30,485 nucleotides of DNA from an uncultured Ellagibacter sp. (GCF_934643285.1 NZ_CAKUBT010000021.1:1-30485), one strand, 5' to 3'. Shown: positions 1 to 7,041, numbered from the stretch's first letter. Numbers and translations: made by a program. Notes: generated from the letters alone by a model not told the origin.

Positions 1-161
1 ACAGGGTCTGCCAAGGGGAAATGGAACCATCCTACGATAGGGAGCTCTTCCCCGAGCTTCTTCGTCTCGACTTGCTGTTTGATCAGTTCAAATCCAGTTG
101 GCATCAATGCCCCTTCCGCGATATCCTGAAAACCGATATGAATAACGGTCACATCTTCCAT
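1..161 (-). CDS. Unknown protein, N-terminal part (runs off the window)
   Basis: An open minus-strand frame starts at ATG 161 (begins MEDVTVIHIGFQDIAEG) and stays open to the window edge, giving 53 codons plus the start of another. A purine-rich stretch (GGAAATG) about 8-14 bases upstream could be the ribosome binding site. The residue make-up looks like a soluble globular protein: alternating hydrophobic residues, a charged helix around QQVETKKLGEEL, then an aromatic stretch VGWFHFPL. I do not recognise the family. The 66-bp direct repeat ends only 18 bases upstream of the start, so its promoter may lie inside that repeat. Base composition is lower in GC than the core genes to the right, like the neighbouring Abi gene, which fits an accessory region. 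Confidence 0.5.
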   Translation of the reverse strand, partial: MEDVTVIHIGFQDIAEGALMPTGFELIKQQVETKKLGEELPIVGWFHFPLADP

Positions 162-179
162 CAAATTTCATTTCCGCCT

Positions 180-245
180 ATAAAGCGACGGGTTCGGGAT
201 AATTCAATTGCCGGAAACAATAGGGGTTACCTTCGGGAAGGCGCC
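180..245. repeat. 66-bp direct repeat, left copy
   Basis: This stretch matches 1453-1518 in the same orientation at 62 of 66 positions (differences at 195, 212, 240 and 242). The pair brackets the HEPN/Abi gene and its leader. The middle contains an imperfect palindrome centred on AATTCAATT. Read on the minus strand it holds TTGAAT and, 17 bases on, TTTATA, a plausible promoter for the unknown gene at 161-1. It could be a recombination scar, a duplicated promoter or a dispersed intergenic element. Confidence 0.85.
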
Positions 246-488
246 TCGGGTGTCTTTGTGACAACGTTGGGGAATGAGGCAACAGGCGGCCGGGCAAACG
301 TAGTCATCTGGGGTCGAAGCAAAACAGCTTTTGCGCTGATTTCGATTAATTGAGAAGATTGTTGAATCGCGCACAATCTTAGCCTGCAAACCGCATTTTG
401 TTGTAATATGAATACATCAGCGCCCACCCAAGCCTCTCAACGATGCTGAAATGCGGTGGGCCTTTCTGTTTTCAAAGGAGGTCGTGCC
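246..488 (+). other. Non-coding leader of the Abi gene, with several hairpins
   Basis: There is no convincing reading frame between the repeat and the Abi ribosome binding site. Three inverted repeats can be seen: GCAAAA/TTTTGC (319-324 with 329-334), AAGATTGT/ACAATCTT (355-362 with 373-380) and GCCCACC/GGTGGGC (422-428 with 455-461). A candidate -10 box TAATAT lies at 404-409, but no good -35 is visible. Abi_2/AbiF HEPN genes are known to be preceded by structured non-coding RNAs, so this position is where such an RNA would be expected. I cannot fold it or match it to a covariance model here. Confidence 0.55.
417..472 (+). ncRNA. Candidate AbiF-associated small RNA or leader hairpin
   Basis: Transcription from the candidate -10 at 404-409 would begin about 416. 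The RNA would hold a 7-bp stem GCCCACC/GGTGGGC (422-428 with 455-461) closing a 26-base loop, then the U-rich tract CUUUCUGUUUUC. That resembles a weak intrinsic terminator placed just before the Abi ribosome binding site at 474-481. This fits either a short RNA made separately from the toxin mRNA or an attenuator in its leader. The link to RNA-regulated AbiF toxins is by family and position only, and the boundaries are guesses. Confidence 0.4.
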
Positions 489-1400
489 GTGTCCGACAAA
501 CGCTTCAAGTCGTTGGACGACCTCTGCTCGCTCCTCGTCGACGAGCGCAACCTTGCCTGCCGCGATCGCGATGAGCTGAAGCGCTTCCTGTCCAGGACAA
601 ACTACTATCGCTTCTCAGGTTATGCCCGAGAATTCCAGATTGACCCTCGCTACGGCGATGACCGTTTTATTGGGGATGCTTCTTTCGAGGAGATAAGGGA
701 AATCGCTGAAATCGACAGTAAGATGCGTGCGCTTCTCTTGGAGCAGCTTAGTGTCGTGGAAATCGCCATGCGGGCCATGCTGACGCACGAGTACGGGCGT
801 GATCACGGCGAACGTGCTTTCTATCTGAATACTGATTTCTATAAGGATGGTAGTGATGCGGCGAAAGACAAGCCCTTGGAAATCGTAAAGGGCATCCTTT
901 CCGATTTGGAGCGGGATAAGGATCCCATGGTCTCTCGCTATGTTGATAAGTCTGTCGTCGGGGATACGCTCGCAAGTCGCTGCAATCGGTATGCTGAGGT
1001 TCCTATTTGGTTTGCCGTTGAGGTCATTTCTTTCGGCAGGGTCACTAATTTCGTCTCCTATGTTAAAGACATGGAGCCCGCCAAAAGGGCGACATCTTTC
1101 TTCGGCATCCAATGGGCGCCCTTCGCGGAGGTTCTGCATTCGCTTTGCGTGCTGAGAAACCTTTGTGCGCACCATCGACAGCTGTGGAATAGGAGGATGA
1201 GTATCCAGTGTCCCGTTCAAAAGAAGCTCAGGCCGCGAAACGTTAAGTTCGACGCAGCAAGTCCCTATGCCCAGCTGCTTATGCTCAATAGCTATCGTAA
1301 GAGAATCGAGGGAGACACAGGCCTGGCCGCCAGGATTGATTCGCTTATTAACGAGAATGCTCTTTACGCAGAGGGTTTTCTGTTGCCTAACCCCAAATAG
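489..1400 (+). CDS. Abi_2/AbiF-family HEPN protein (abortive infection, putative RNase toxin)
   Basis: A 303-residue protein of the Abi_2 (AbiD/AbiF) family, whose members act in phage defence as HEPN-fold, probably RNA-cleaving, toxins. The N-terminal segment TNYYRFSGYAREF (about residues 37-49) is typical. A first HEPN helix region holds VEIAMRAMLTHEYG, and the active-site motif RNLCAHH starts at R223 with H228 (R-x4-H), followed by QLWNRR. GTG 489 is preferred over the in-frame GTG 456 because AAAGGAGG at 474-481 sits 7 bases before it, while 456 lies inside a hairpin with no ribosome binding site. GC is near 50%, below the core genes. The gene stands alone and is bracketed by the 66-bp repeats; no antitoxin protein is next to it. 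RNA cleavage is inferred from the family. Confidence 0.88.
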   Translation: MSDKRFKSLDDLCSLLVDERNLACRDRDELKRFLSRTNYYRFSGYAREFQIDPRYGDDRFIGDASFEEIREIAEIDSKMRALLLEQLSVVEIAMRAMLTHEYGRDHGERAFYLNTDFYKDGSDAAKDKPLEIVKGILSDLERDKDPMVSRYVDKSVVGDTLASRCNRYAEVPIWFAVEVISFGRVTNFVSYVKDMEPAKRATSFFGIQWAPFAEVLHSLCVLRNLCAHHRQLWNRRMSIQCPVQKKLRPRNVKFDAASPYAQLLMLNSYRKRIEGDTGLAARIDSLINENALYAEGFLLPNPK

Positions 1401-1452
1401 GCTCAAGGAAGTTCTAACGTTGACGAACGAGATGAGCTCCGAGATGGCATTA

Positions 1453-1518
1453 ATAAAGCGACGGGTTTGGGATAATTCAATTGCTGGAAACAATAGGGGT
1501 TACCTTCGGGAAAGTGCC
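1453..1518. repeat. 66-bp direct repeat, right copy
   Basis: The second copy of the element at 180-245, offset 1273 bases. Its right edge runs into a bulged hairpin at 1508-1535 (GGGAAA, bulge, CCCTC, loop TTC, GAGGG, TTTCCC) that is not present in the left copy and could act as a weak terminator behind the Abi gene. Confidence 0.85.
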
Positions 1519-1588
1519 CTCTTCGAGGGTTTCCCGATTTCGCTCCGCCGACTGTCGCTGAATCGTGTTTGTGCTGCGCCTGACTTGC

Positions 1589-1594
1589 TATAAT
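1589..1594 (+). promoter_or_regulatory. Consensus -10 box of the EamA gene
   Basis: A perfect TATAAT. It overlaps the in-frame ATG at 1593, so that ATG is unlikely to be translated and the start is moved to 1641. The -35 is weak (TGTTTG, 17 bases upstream). Confidence 0.55.
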
Positions 1595-1640
1595 GCCGCA
1601 GACGAACGATTCACGAGTGGTAAGGACCCTTTCGAAAACT

Positions 1641-2552
1641 ATGCAAGAAGCGATACTCTCCCTAACCGCGCGAGGCCGCGCCAAAGGCCATCTCCTCGCC
1701 TTCCTCACCGTGTTCGTCTGGGGCATTACGTTCGTGTCGACGAAGGTGCTGCTCACCGTCGTGACCCCGATAGAGATTCTCTTTTTGCGTTTCATGCTGG
1801 GTTTTCTCGCGCTGTGCGTCATCCACCACCGCGTGACCCCCTTCATGGGCGCGCGCGTCGAGGCGCTGTTCGCGCTGGCGGGTGCAACGGGCGTGACGTT
1901 GTACTTCCTTATGGAGAACATCGCGCTCACCATGACGAGCGCCTCGAACGTCGGCGTGATCGTCGCCATCGCGCCCCTGTTCATCGCGCTCATTGCCACG
2001 TTCGTCACGCGCGAGGAGCGTGTCGGCGTGAAGTTCTTCGCGGGCTTCGTGATGGCGATATCGGGCATCGCGCTCATCAGCTTCACGGGCGCTGCCGCAG
2101 GTGACGCGGGGCTTGCAGGCTGCCTGCTCGCTGTGCTTGCGGCGCTGGCCTGGGCGGTCTATTCGACCATTGGCAAGCGCACCGCGAAACTGGGTCTTTC
2201 GACAGTGGCCACGACGAAGCGCACGTTTGCGTGGGGCCTCGTGTTCATGCTGCCGTTTTTGCCGATGATGGGCTTCGGCCAGGGAGCCGAGGGCGCGGGC
2301 CTTGCGGGGCTTCTCGACCCCGTCATGCTGGGCAATCTGCTGTTTTTGGGACTGGTCGCGTCTGCCACCTGCTATGTCATGTGGAACAAGGCGGCGTCGA
2401 TTGTCGGCGTCGTGAACGTGAGCGCTTACCTTTACCTTACGCCCGTGGTGACGGTGGTCGCGTCCGTTATCGTGCTTGCCGAGCCGCTCACCTGGCAAAT
2501 CGTGCTCGGCGTGGCGCTCACCGTGACGGGCCTCATCCTGTCGGAGCGCTAG
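1641..2552 (+). CDS. EamA/DMT-family membrane transporter
   Basis: A 303-residue integral membrane protein with the ten-helix layout of the drug/metabolite transporter superfamily: two EamA domains, roughly residues 15-145 and 155-300. The first helix carries FVWGITFVSTK, a family hallmark. The second half ends in a helix with LTWQIVLGVALTVTGLIL. The family exports or imports small metabolites; no substrate can be read from sequence. An ATG at 1593 would give 319 residues, but it sits inside a TATAAT box with no ribosome binding site; ATG 1641 has AAGGA about 15 bases upstream, which is still weak. It ends 13 bases before the convergent small gene and appears to be a single-gene unit. Confidence 0.85.
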   Translation: MQEAILSLTARGRAKGHLLAFLTVFVWGITFVSTKVLLTVVTPIEILFLRFMLGFLALCVIHHRVTPFMGARVEALFALAGATGVTLYFLMENIALTMTSASNVGVIVAIAPLFIALIATFVTREERVGVKFFAGFVMAISGIALISFTGAAAGDAGLAGCLLAVLAALAWAVYSTIGKRTAKLGLSTVATTKRTFAWGLVFMLPFLPMMGFGQGAEGAGLAGLLDPVMLGNLLFLGLVASATCYVMWNKAASIVGVVNVSAYLYLTPVVTVVASVIVLAEPLTWQIVLGVALTVTGLILSER

Positions 2553-2565
2553 GGGCCCCTCCTCG

Positions 2566-2868
2566 CTACTCGAAGGGGTGCGAGGTCAGGTGCCACCCGC
2601 CGCAGTACTCGCAGCGATAGATTTCAAGGCCGCGCGTCCCGCGCTCCTCGCACCATGTGCGCGTTTCTTCTGCCTCGTCCCTGGTCGCGTAGCGGTTTTT
2701 CTTCTCGCACGACTTCCAGCGCATCGCCGCGTCATGGTCGGCTTCGCGTTTCTGCTCGCGCCGCTCCTCGTTTGCAAACAGGTCGTCCAGTCCCCCAAGG
2801 CCGTTTTCGAGCTGGGATTTGAAGTCGGCCACTTCGCGTGCCCGCGCCGATCGCTTCTTGCTGCCCAT
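2566..2868 (-). CDS. Small conserved-type protein with a C-terminal zinc-finger-like motif
   Basis: 100 residues. The N-terminal half (MGSKKRSARAREVADFKSQL) is basic and probably helical. The C-terminal half has spaced cysteines: SCEKKNRYAT, then a helix with ETRTWCEERG, then YRCEYCGGWHLTS. The CxxC followed by WH is typical of short actinobacterial proteins with a treble-clef or zinc-ribbon look. Start ATG 2868 has GGGAGGAA 5-6 bases upstream. Function is unknown; binding of nucleic acid or ribosomes would be a guess. It converges with the EamA gene. Confidence 0.75.
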   Translation of the reverse strand: MGSKKRSARAREVADFKSQLENGLGGLDDLFANEERREQKREADHDAAMRWKSCEKKNRYATRDEAEETRTWCEERGTRGLEIYRCEYCGGWHLTSHPFE

Positions 2869-2940
2869 GGTTTCCTCCCGTGCTCGCTTTCCCCATCTGG
2901 CCTTCCATTATTGCATGCAACTCAAGTCGTGCTTGCGATA

Positions 2941-2980
2941 TAAAACATGCCGCCCGCGAACTTGAAGCTTGCGGGCGGCA
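2941..2980 (-). terminator. Intrinsic terminator of the 3006-3278 gene
   Basis: A perfect 10-bp stem TGCCGCCCGC/GCGGGCGGCA (2948-2957 with 2971-2980) with a 13-base loop, followed on the minus strand by TGTTTTATA. It lies 26 bases past the stop codon. Confidence 0.8.
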
Positions 2981-3005
2981 TTCGGAAGCTTGCGGGTTTC
3001 AAAAG

Positions 3006-3278
3006 CTATTCCCCAAGTTTGGACTTGAACTTCCAGTAGCCCAGATCCTTCGCGATCTCGGTGCCTTCCTCGTTGGCCTCGCCCAGCCACACCTGGATGG
3101 TCTCGATGCGGATGGTCTCCTTGAAGCCGGTTGGGTCGACCTCGACGCGCTCGTCGAAGAGGTTGCCGGGCGTGAGGAAGCGGGACACGCGTGCAAGGGC
3201 ATCGTTGAGGTTGCCGAACGTGTAGGTGTACACCGCATCCGTGCCATGGAATTCCTTGATGCGAACCATGTAAGTCAT
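3006..3278 (-). CDS. Hypothetical 90-residue protein
   Basis: Begins MTYMVRIKEFHGTDAVYTYTF and ends LGYWKFKSKLGE. It is soluble, has no membrane segment and is rich in alternating hydrophobic and polar residues, compatible with a small alpha/beta fold. ATG 3278 is chosen because AAAGGGG lies 6-7 bases upstream; the second Met three codons later lacks this spacing. It has its own terminator at 2948-2980 and is separated from thiE by about 100 bases on the other side, so it is probably monocistronic. I do not recognise the family. Confidence 0.7.
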   Translation of the reverse strand: MTYMVRIKEFHGTDAVYTYTFGNLNDALARVSRFLTPGNLFDERVEVDPTGFKETIRIETIQVWLGEANEEGTEIAKDLGYWKFKSKLGE

Positions 3279-3380
3279 CGCGTGCCCCTTTCGTGCGCTG
3301 CGTTGCGCATTGCTGCTGATTAGACGCCGACAACATATCGGCTTCGCCCATTATACCCTTGCGCGCGCTTTGCGGCTGAC

Positions 3381-4085
3381 TCAGCTCGCCTTCGCTTCCC
3401 GCCACGCGCACACCAGCTCGCGCGCCGCCGCCTCTGGATTGCTCGCGCCGCAGACGGCGGACACGACAAAGAACCCGTCGACACCCGTTTGCGCAACGAG
3501 AGGAATGTCCGCCACCTTCACTCCCCCGCCGACCACGATGGGAACGGGGCTTGCGACGGCGAGTTCGCGCAGGTCATCGATGCTTTTCGTGATGATGGTG
3601 CCGTCGGCTGCGAGTCCGCAGTCGCGCTTGGTGGGCGTTTCGTGCAAAGGGCCAACGCCCAGGTAATCCACAAGGCTCATGTCCGCGGTCTTCACGTACT
3701 CAAGCATCTCATCCGCGCGCGCGGAAAGTCCCACGACCGCATCGGGGCCGAGGAGCTTGCGGCACGCTTCGACGGGAACGTCGGACTGCCCGACGTGCAC
3801 GCCGTCGACCTTCACGCCCGCCTCCCGCGCGGCGAAGGCCACGTCGAGCCTGTCGTCGATGAGCAGCGCGACCTTCTTGCTTGCGCCCGCGCGCTCGATG
3901 GCACGGGCCGCCTCGTCGGCGCAGGCCATGAGCTCGCGCGCCGAGCACACCTTCGAGCGCACCTGCACGCAGGTGAACCCGGCTGCAAGCGTCGCCGAAA
4001 CGACATCGCCCACGGGACGTCCGCACGTGTTCTCCGGCCCAATGACCAGGTAGGATGAAATATCGAGCACATCTCTCATGCTCAT
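3381..4085 (-). CDS. thiE: Thiamine-phosphate synthase
   Basis: 234 residues, a TIM-barrel enzyme that joins HMP-pyrophosphate with hydroxyethylthiazole phosphate to form thiamine phosphate. Family signatures are present in order: TCVQVRSK near the N-terminus, LLIDDRLDVA, DGVHVGQSDVP (diphosphate and Mg site), VVGLSA, DYLGVGPLHETPTK and IVVGGGV near the C-terminus. It is slightly longer than the usual 210-220 residues. ATG 4085 overlaps the stop of the upstream gene as ATGA and has AAGGAGGTG 6 bases before it, so translation is probably coupled. It is the last gene of the riboswitch-controlled thiamine operon. A ThiD kinase is not in the operon, so HMP-PP must come from elsewhere. Confidence 0.93.
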   Translation of the reverse strand: MSMRDVLDISSYLVIGPENTCGRPVGDVVSATLAAGFTCVQVRSKVCSARELMACADEAARAIERAGASKKVALLIDDRLDVAFAAREAGVKVDGVHVGQSDVPVEACRKLLGPDAVVGLSARADEMLEYVKTADMSLVDYLGVGPLHETPTKRDCGLAADGTIITKSIDDLRELAVASPVPIVVGGGVKVADIPLVAQTGVDGFFVVSAVCGASNPEAAARELVCAWREAKAS

Positions 4086-4504
4086 GCGCGCACCTCCTTG
4101 TTTTCGCTGGCGGCGAACATGTCGCTTGGGCTGTCGCTGCCGTTGGAGTTGCTCCCGTTGGTTTTGTCGGTCTCGCCATTCGTGTCGCCAGCACCCTGCG
4201 CGCCCTCGCCGTCAAGAAGGGCGTTCACGCGCGCCACCTTCTCGTCCATCATGTGGGAGAAGCCGGGGCGCACGTCGGCCTTCAGGATGACCTCGGTGCG
4301 AATGCCCTTCTCGGCGAGGACGAACGTCGCGTCGCGCACAACGCGCATCACCTCGTCCCATTCGCCCTCGATCTCGGTGAACATGGAATAGGTCCTGTTC
4401 GGAAGGCCTGACTCGCGGATGACCTTCACGACCTCGGCGACCTCGGAGGACAGCTCGTCTCCCACGCCGAAAGGCGCGATTGCCACGGCGATGAGCGTGT
4501 TCAT
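4082..4504 (-). CDS. Thiamine-binding protein family (MTH1187/YkoF-like, PF01910)
   Basis: 140 residues. The first roughly 100 match the small ferredoxin-like thiamine-binding family: MNTLIAVAIAPFGVGDELS at the start, then SGLPNRTYSMFTEIEGEWDEVM and a conserved helix-strand region AEKGIRTEVILKADVRPG. These proteins bind thiamine or HMP and often sit with thiamine genes; their exact role is unsettled. ATG 4504 has GAGGAGG 6 bases upstream, embedded in the end of thiM, whose stop lies just before. Odd feature: a hydrophilic C-terminal tail of about 35 residues rich in G, N, S, D and T (GDTNGETDKTNGSNSNGS), which is outside the normal domain and probably disordered. It overlaps thiE by 4 bases. 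Confidence 0.85.
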   Translation of the reverse strand: MNTLIAVAIAPFGVGDELSSEVAEVVKVIRESGLPNRTYSMFTEIEGEWDEVMRVVRDATFVLAEKGIRTEVILKADVRPGFSHMMDEKVARVNALLDGEGAQGAGDTNGETDKTNGSNSNGSDSPSDMFAASENKEVRA

Positions 4505-4505
4505 G

Positions 4506-5345
4506 CTAGGCCTCCTCGATGCGCAGCGGGTTGTTCGCGATGTCGTCGGGCGTCGCGCGGTAGAGCTCGTCGATGAAGGCAACCTTGAAGCTCGCGGGCG
4601 CGTCCGTCGCAGTTGCCGCGCGCGTTCCCGCCACGTTGTAGTGAGCGACAGCGGCAAGCGCTGCAGTGAAGGGATCGGCCTGCGTGGCATAGACCGCGGC
4701 CACGCCGCCGAGGGAGCACCCGAAGCCCGTCACCTTGCCCATAAGTGCGCTGCCTCCCGTGGAATATGCTACGGTCGACCCATCGGTGACCAGGTCCGAC
4801 TCGCCCGAGACTGCCACCGCGCCGCCCGTGTAGCGCGCAAGGGCCACGGCTGCGTCGCGTGCGGCCGCCACCGTGTCGGTAGTGTCGACGCCGCGGGCGC
4901 GGGAAAGCTCGCTCGCGTCGCCTTCCAGATCCCAAAGGCCTGCAAGTGCGATGATCTCGGAGGCGTTGCCGCGCACGATTGCTGGCTTGTAGGGCTTGAA
5001 TCCGCGCAGAAGTTCGGTGCGCAGGCTGCCGATGCCGATGCCGACCGGGTCGAGCACCCAGGGCTTGCCCGCTGCGTGCGCTGCTGCGGCAGTGCGGGGA
5101 AGCGTCTTCTCGTATACGGGAAGCAGCGTCCCCATGTTTATATAGACTGCACCGCCCGCGGCGACGAGGCATTCGCCCTCGTCAGGCAGGTAGACCATGG
5201 CAGCGGAGCCTCCGACGGCGAGTTGCGAGTTCGCCACGAAGTCGATGGTCACGCTGTTGGTGATCGACCCCGCCATGGGATTGTTGGCGCGCACCTTGCT
5301 CGCCGCTTCTACGATTCCGCTTTGCAACTGGTTCATCTCAATCAT
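4506..5345 (-). CDS. thiM: Hydroxyethylthiazole kinase
   Basis: 279 residues, a ribokinase-like enzyme that phosphorylates 4-methyl-5-hydroxyethylthiazole for thiamine salvage. Signatures: PMAGSITNSVTIDFVANSQLAVGGSAAM at the N-terminus (substrate pocket), VLDPVGIG, IVRGNASEI, VAVSGESDLVTDG and the catalytic-loop region GKVTGFGCSLGG near the C-terminus. Normally this last motif reads VTGTGCALSA, so T-to-F and A-to-S/G changes are minor variants with the catalytic Cys kept. ATG 5345 is chosen: AAAGGA lies 6 bases upstream and the length fits the family. An upstream extension to 5408 would run into the riboswitch terminator. It is the first gene of thiM-(thiamine-binding)-thiE. Confidence 0.93.
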   Translation of the reverse strand: MIEMNQLQSGIVEAASKVRANNPMAGSITNSVTIDFVANSQLAVGGSAAMVYLPDEGECLVAAGGAVYINMGTLLPVYEKTLPRTAAAAHAAGKPWVLDPVGIGIGSLRTELLRGFKPYKPAIVRGNASEIIALAGLWDLEGDASELSRARGVDTTDTVAAARDAAVALARYTGGAVAVSGESDLVTDGSTVAYSTGGSALMGKVTGFGCSLGGVAAVYATQADPFTAALAAVAHYNVAGTRAATATDAPASFKVAFIDELYRATPDDIANNPLRIEEA

Positions 5346-5389
5346 GCGCATTCCTTTCAAGGACCTGCTCCGTCTGCGGAGCGTGGCAT

Positions 5390-5421
5390 AAAAATGGGAC
5401 GCCAGCATAAGCGGGCGCCCC
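5390..5421 (-). terminator. Riboswitch expression-platform terminator
   Basis: An 8-bp stem GGGGCGCC/GGCGTCCC (5414-5421 with 5396-5403, one G-U pair) is followed on the minus strand by ATTTTTA. It lies between the TPP aptamer and thiM, so the switch most likely acts by premature termination when TPP is bound. Confidence 0.82.
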
Positions 5422-5434
5422 AGATAGAACCTGA

Positions 5435-5533
5435 GATGCTCCCTACGCCAGCACTAACTGACAGGTTCAAAGGGTTAGGCTTGCGCCCTCTCAGCCAACC
5501 GAGCGTTTGTCGCACGATGGGCACCCCTGCATC
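5435..5533 (-). promoter_or_regulatory. TPP riboswitch (THI element)
   Basis: Read on the minus strand, the conserved thi-box landmarks appear in order: closing stem GATGC (5529-5533) pairing with GCATC (5435-5439), AGGGGTGCC, GGCTGAGA, ACCCTTTGAACCTG, and GCTGGCGTAGGGA. This is the standard TPP aptamer. It sits about 90 bases upstream of thiM, with a terminator between, and controls the thiamine salvage operon by feedback from thiamine pyrophosphate. Confidence 0.96.
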
Positions 5534-6048
5534 GAACTTGTTGGGGCAATGGTACACCTAAGTTGGCCGCTGCGCGCGTACATGTCGGGCGACGGCTATC
5601 TCTCAGGTGGCGTTGCGGCGGGGTTGCTCCATCTGCTTGGTGCCCGGGAGATTTCCGAAAGCCGAGCGTGGCTTCCGCTTCGACTCGCTTTGCGCCAGCC
5701 TCCCGTGAGGCGTCTGATTGCTTCCCTCCCTTGCTTCCACCTGCGAGGCCCCTGCCTTTCTCGCGGTCTCTGCTACCTGGTTTCCGCCCGCTTCTCGGCT
5801 CCCCGCCCCCGCCTGTGAGCCTTCTTCTCGCATTTGCGCTCGCAACCTGGTATCATCTCTTTCGCTAAAACCTCACGTGGACTTTTTGGGCGTGCGCGGC
5901 AAGAGGGTTCTTCCTCGAAGGAATGGCGGCGGGAAGTCGTCTTCCCCTTTGCCTTGGCAGCGCGTCACTTTTCGCCACGTAGCCGAACGCTCGGTTGCGT
6001 GGTTTTTCTTCTCGCTCCTCGGGCGCCGATGTGCAAAAGGAGCTCACA
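5534..6048. other. 515-base intergenic region with pyrimidine-rich tract and candidate promoter
   Basis: It separates the divergent thiamine operon and the second EamA gene. 5600-5820 is strongly C/T-rich on the plus strand. An 80-codon minus frame exists there but has low complexity and no supporting features. At 5834-5845 there is a short palindrome TTGCG-CT-CGCAA, followed by a -10-like TATCAT at 5851-5856. No gene is supported. Confidence 0.5.
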
Positions 6049-7041
6049 GTGAAAGCGAACGACATGCCCGCCGCGATGCCGGTGGTGAACGCGACCGCCC
6101 CGCGCAAAGCGGCCCCAAGCGAGGCGACCAAAGTGCGCGCGATCGCGACGCTTGAAGTGTTTCTCGGCGGTGCAAGCTATGGTTTCATGGCGACTTCCTA
6201 CAAGCTTTCTTACGCTGCGGGGTTCACCTCGAATCAAGTCGTCGCAGGTCAAGGATGGTTCGGCCTTATCCTATTCGCAATAGCCTTCGCGGTGTCGATG
6301 GCGCGCGGAAAATGCTGGCAACGTGTCGGTGTCCGCTCGGCGCTTTCGCTCATGGGGCTGGGATGCATCACCTGCTGCACCTCGATACTCTATTGCTACG
6401 CGATGAGCGTTCTGCCCGTTTCGGTGGCGCTCACGCTTTTGTTCCAGTTCACCTGGATCGGCACGGTGCTTCAGATCATCTTGACGCGCAAACCGCCTGC
6501 GCTCCCCCAGGTCATCGCGGCCGTGGTCGTCGTTGTCGGGACCGTGTTCGCGAGCGGCGTCTATAAAACGGGCATCGCGGGCTACGATCCGCTGGGACTT
6601 GTGTGCGGCTTTGGCGCGGCCGTCAGCTGCGCGTGCTTCGTGACGTTTTCAGGGAGGGTGAAGGCTCCCTGCTCGAACGAGCAGCGCGGTATGATTGTGT
6701 GCGCGGGCGTGGTCATCGCGTCGCACGTGGTGTGCCCCGACTTCATTGTTTCCGGCGTGCTGCTCGACGGCTTCGCTCCGTATGCGTTCGTGTGCGGGCT
6801 GTTCGGCATGACGCTGCCGGTTCTGCTGTTCGGCTTGGGAACGCCGCACCTGACGCCTGGTATGTCGACCATCATGACGTCGGCCGAGCTGCCAGCGGGC
6901 CTGCTCCTCGCCATGCTTGTGCTCGGGGAGCCGATTTCCGCTGTTGAATGGCTCGGCGTGGCGATCATCCTCGCCGGAGTTTGCATTGCGCAGGTTCGCC
7001 TCGGGAAGCGCTCGGAGGCGACGCCGCTCCCGACCGATTAG
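6049..7041 (+). CDS. EamA/DMT-family membrane transporter
   Basis: 330 residues with about ten membrane helices in two EamA halves (roughly residues 40-170 and 185-320). The second half ends GEPISAVEWLGVAIILAGVCIAQV, the typical final helix pair of the drug/metabolite transporter superfamily. GTG 6049 is preferred because AAAAGGAG lies 6 bases upstream; the longer frame from 5995 has no ribosome binding site. The first 40 residues are hydrophilic. The two EamA genes of this window share the family but are clearly diverged, so this is not a recent duplication. Substrate unknown. Confidence 0.85.
   Translation: MKANDMPAAMPVVNATAPRKAAPSEATKVRAIATLEVFLGGASYGFMATSYKLSYAAGFTSNQVVAGQGWFGLILFAIAFAVSMARGKCWQRVGVRSALSLMGLGCITCCTSILYCYAMSVLPVSVALTLLFQFTWIGTVLQIILTRKPPALPQVIAAVVVVVGTVFASGVYKTGIAGYDPLGLVCGFGAAVSCACFVTFSGRVKAPCSNEQRGMIVCAGVVIASHVVCPDFIVSGVLLDGFAPYAFVCGLFGMTLPVLLFGLGTPHLTPGMSTIMTSAELPAGLLLAMLVLGEPISAVEWLGVAIILAGVCIAQVRLGKRSEATPLPTD

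Noticed and set aside
21..353. Plus-strand frame of 110 codons at the left edge
   Set aside because: It runs across the direct repeat and opposes the more protein-like minus frame at 161-1; the composition is not gene-like and it has no ribosome binding site.
615..1493. 292-codon minus frame opposite the Abi gene
   Set aside because: Antisense shadow of a protein with clear family motifs; no recognised domain.
5603..5845. 80-codon minus frame in the pyrimidine-rich tract
   Set aside because: Low complexity (Ala, Gly, Arg, Gln, Ser), no ribosome binding site that stands out, probably a product of biased base content.
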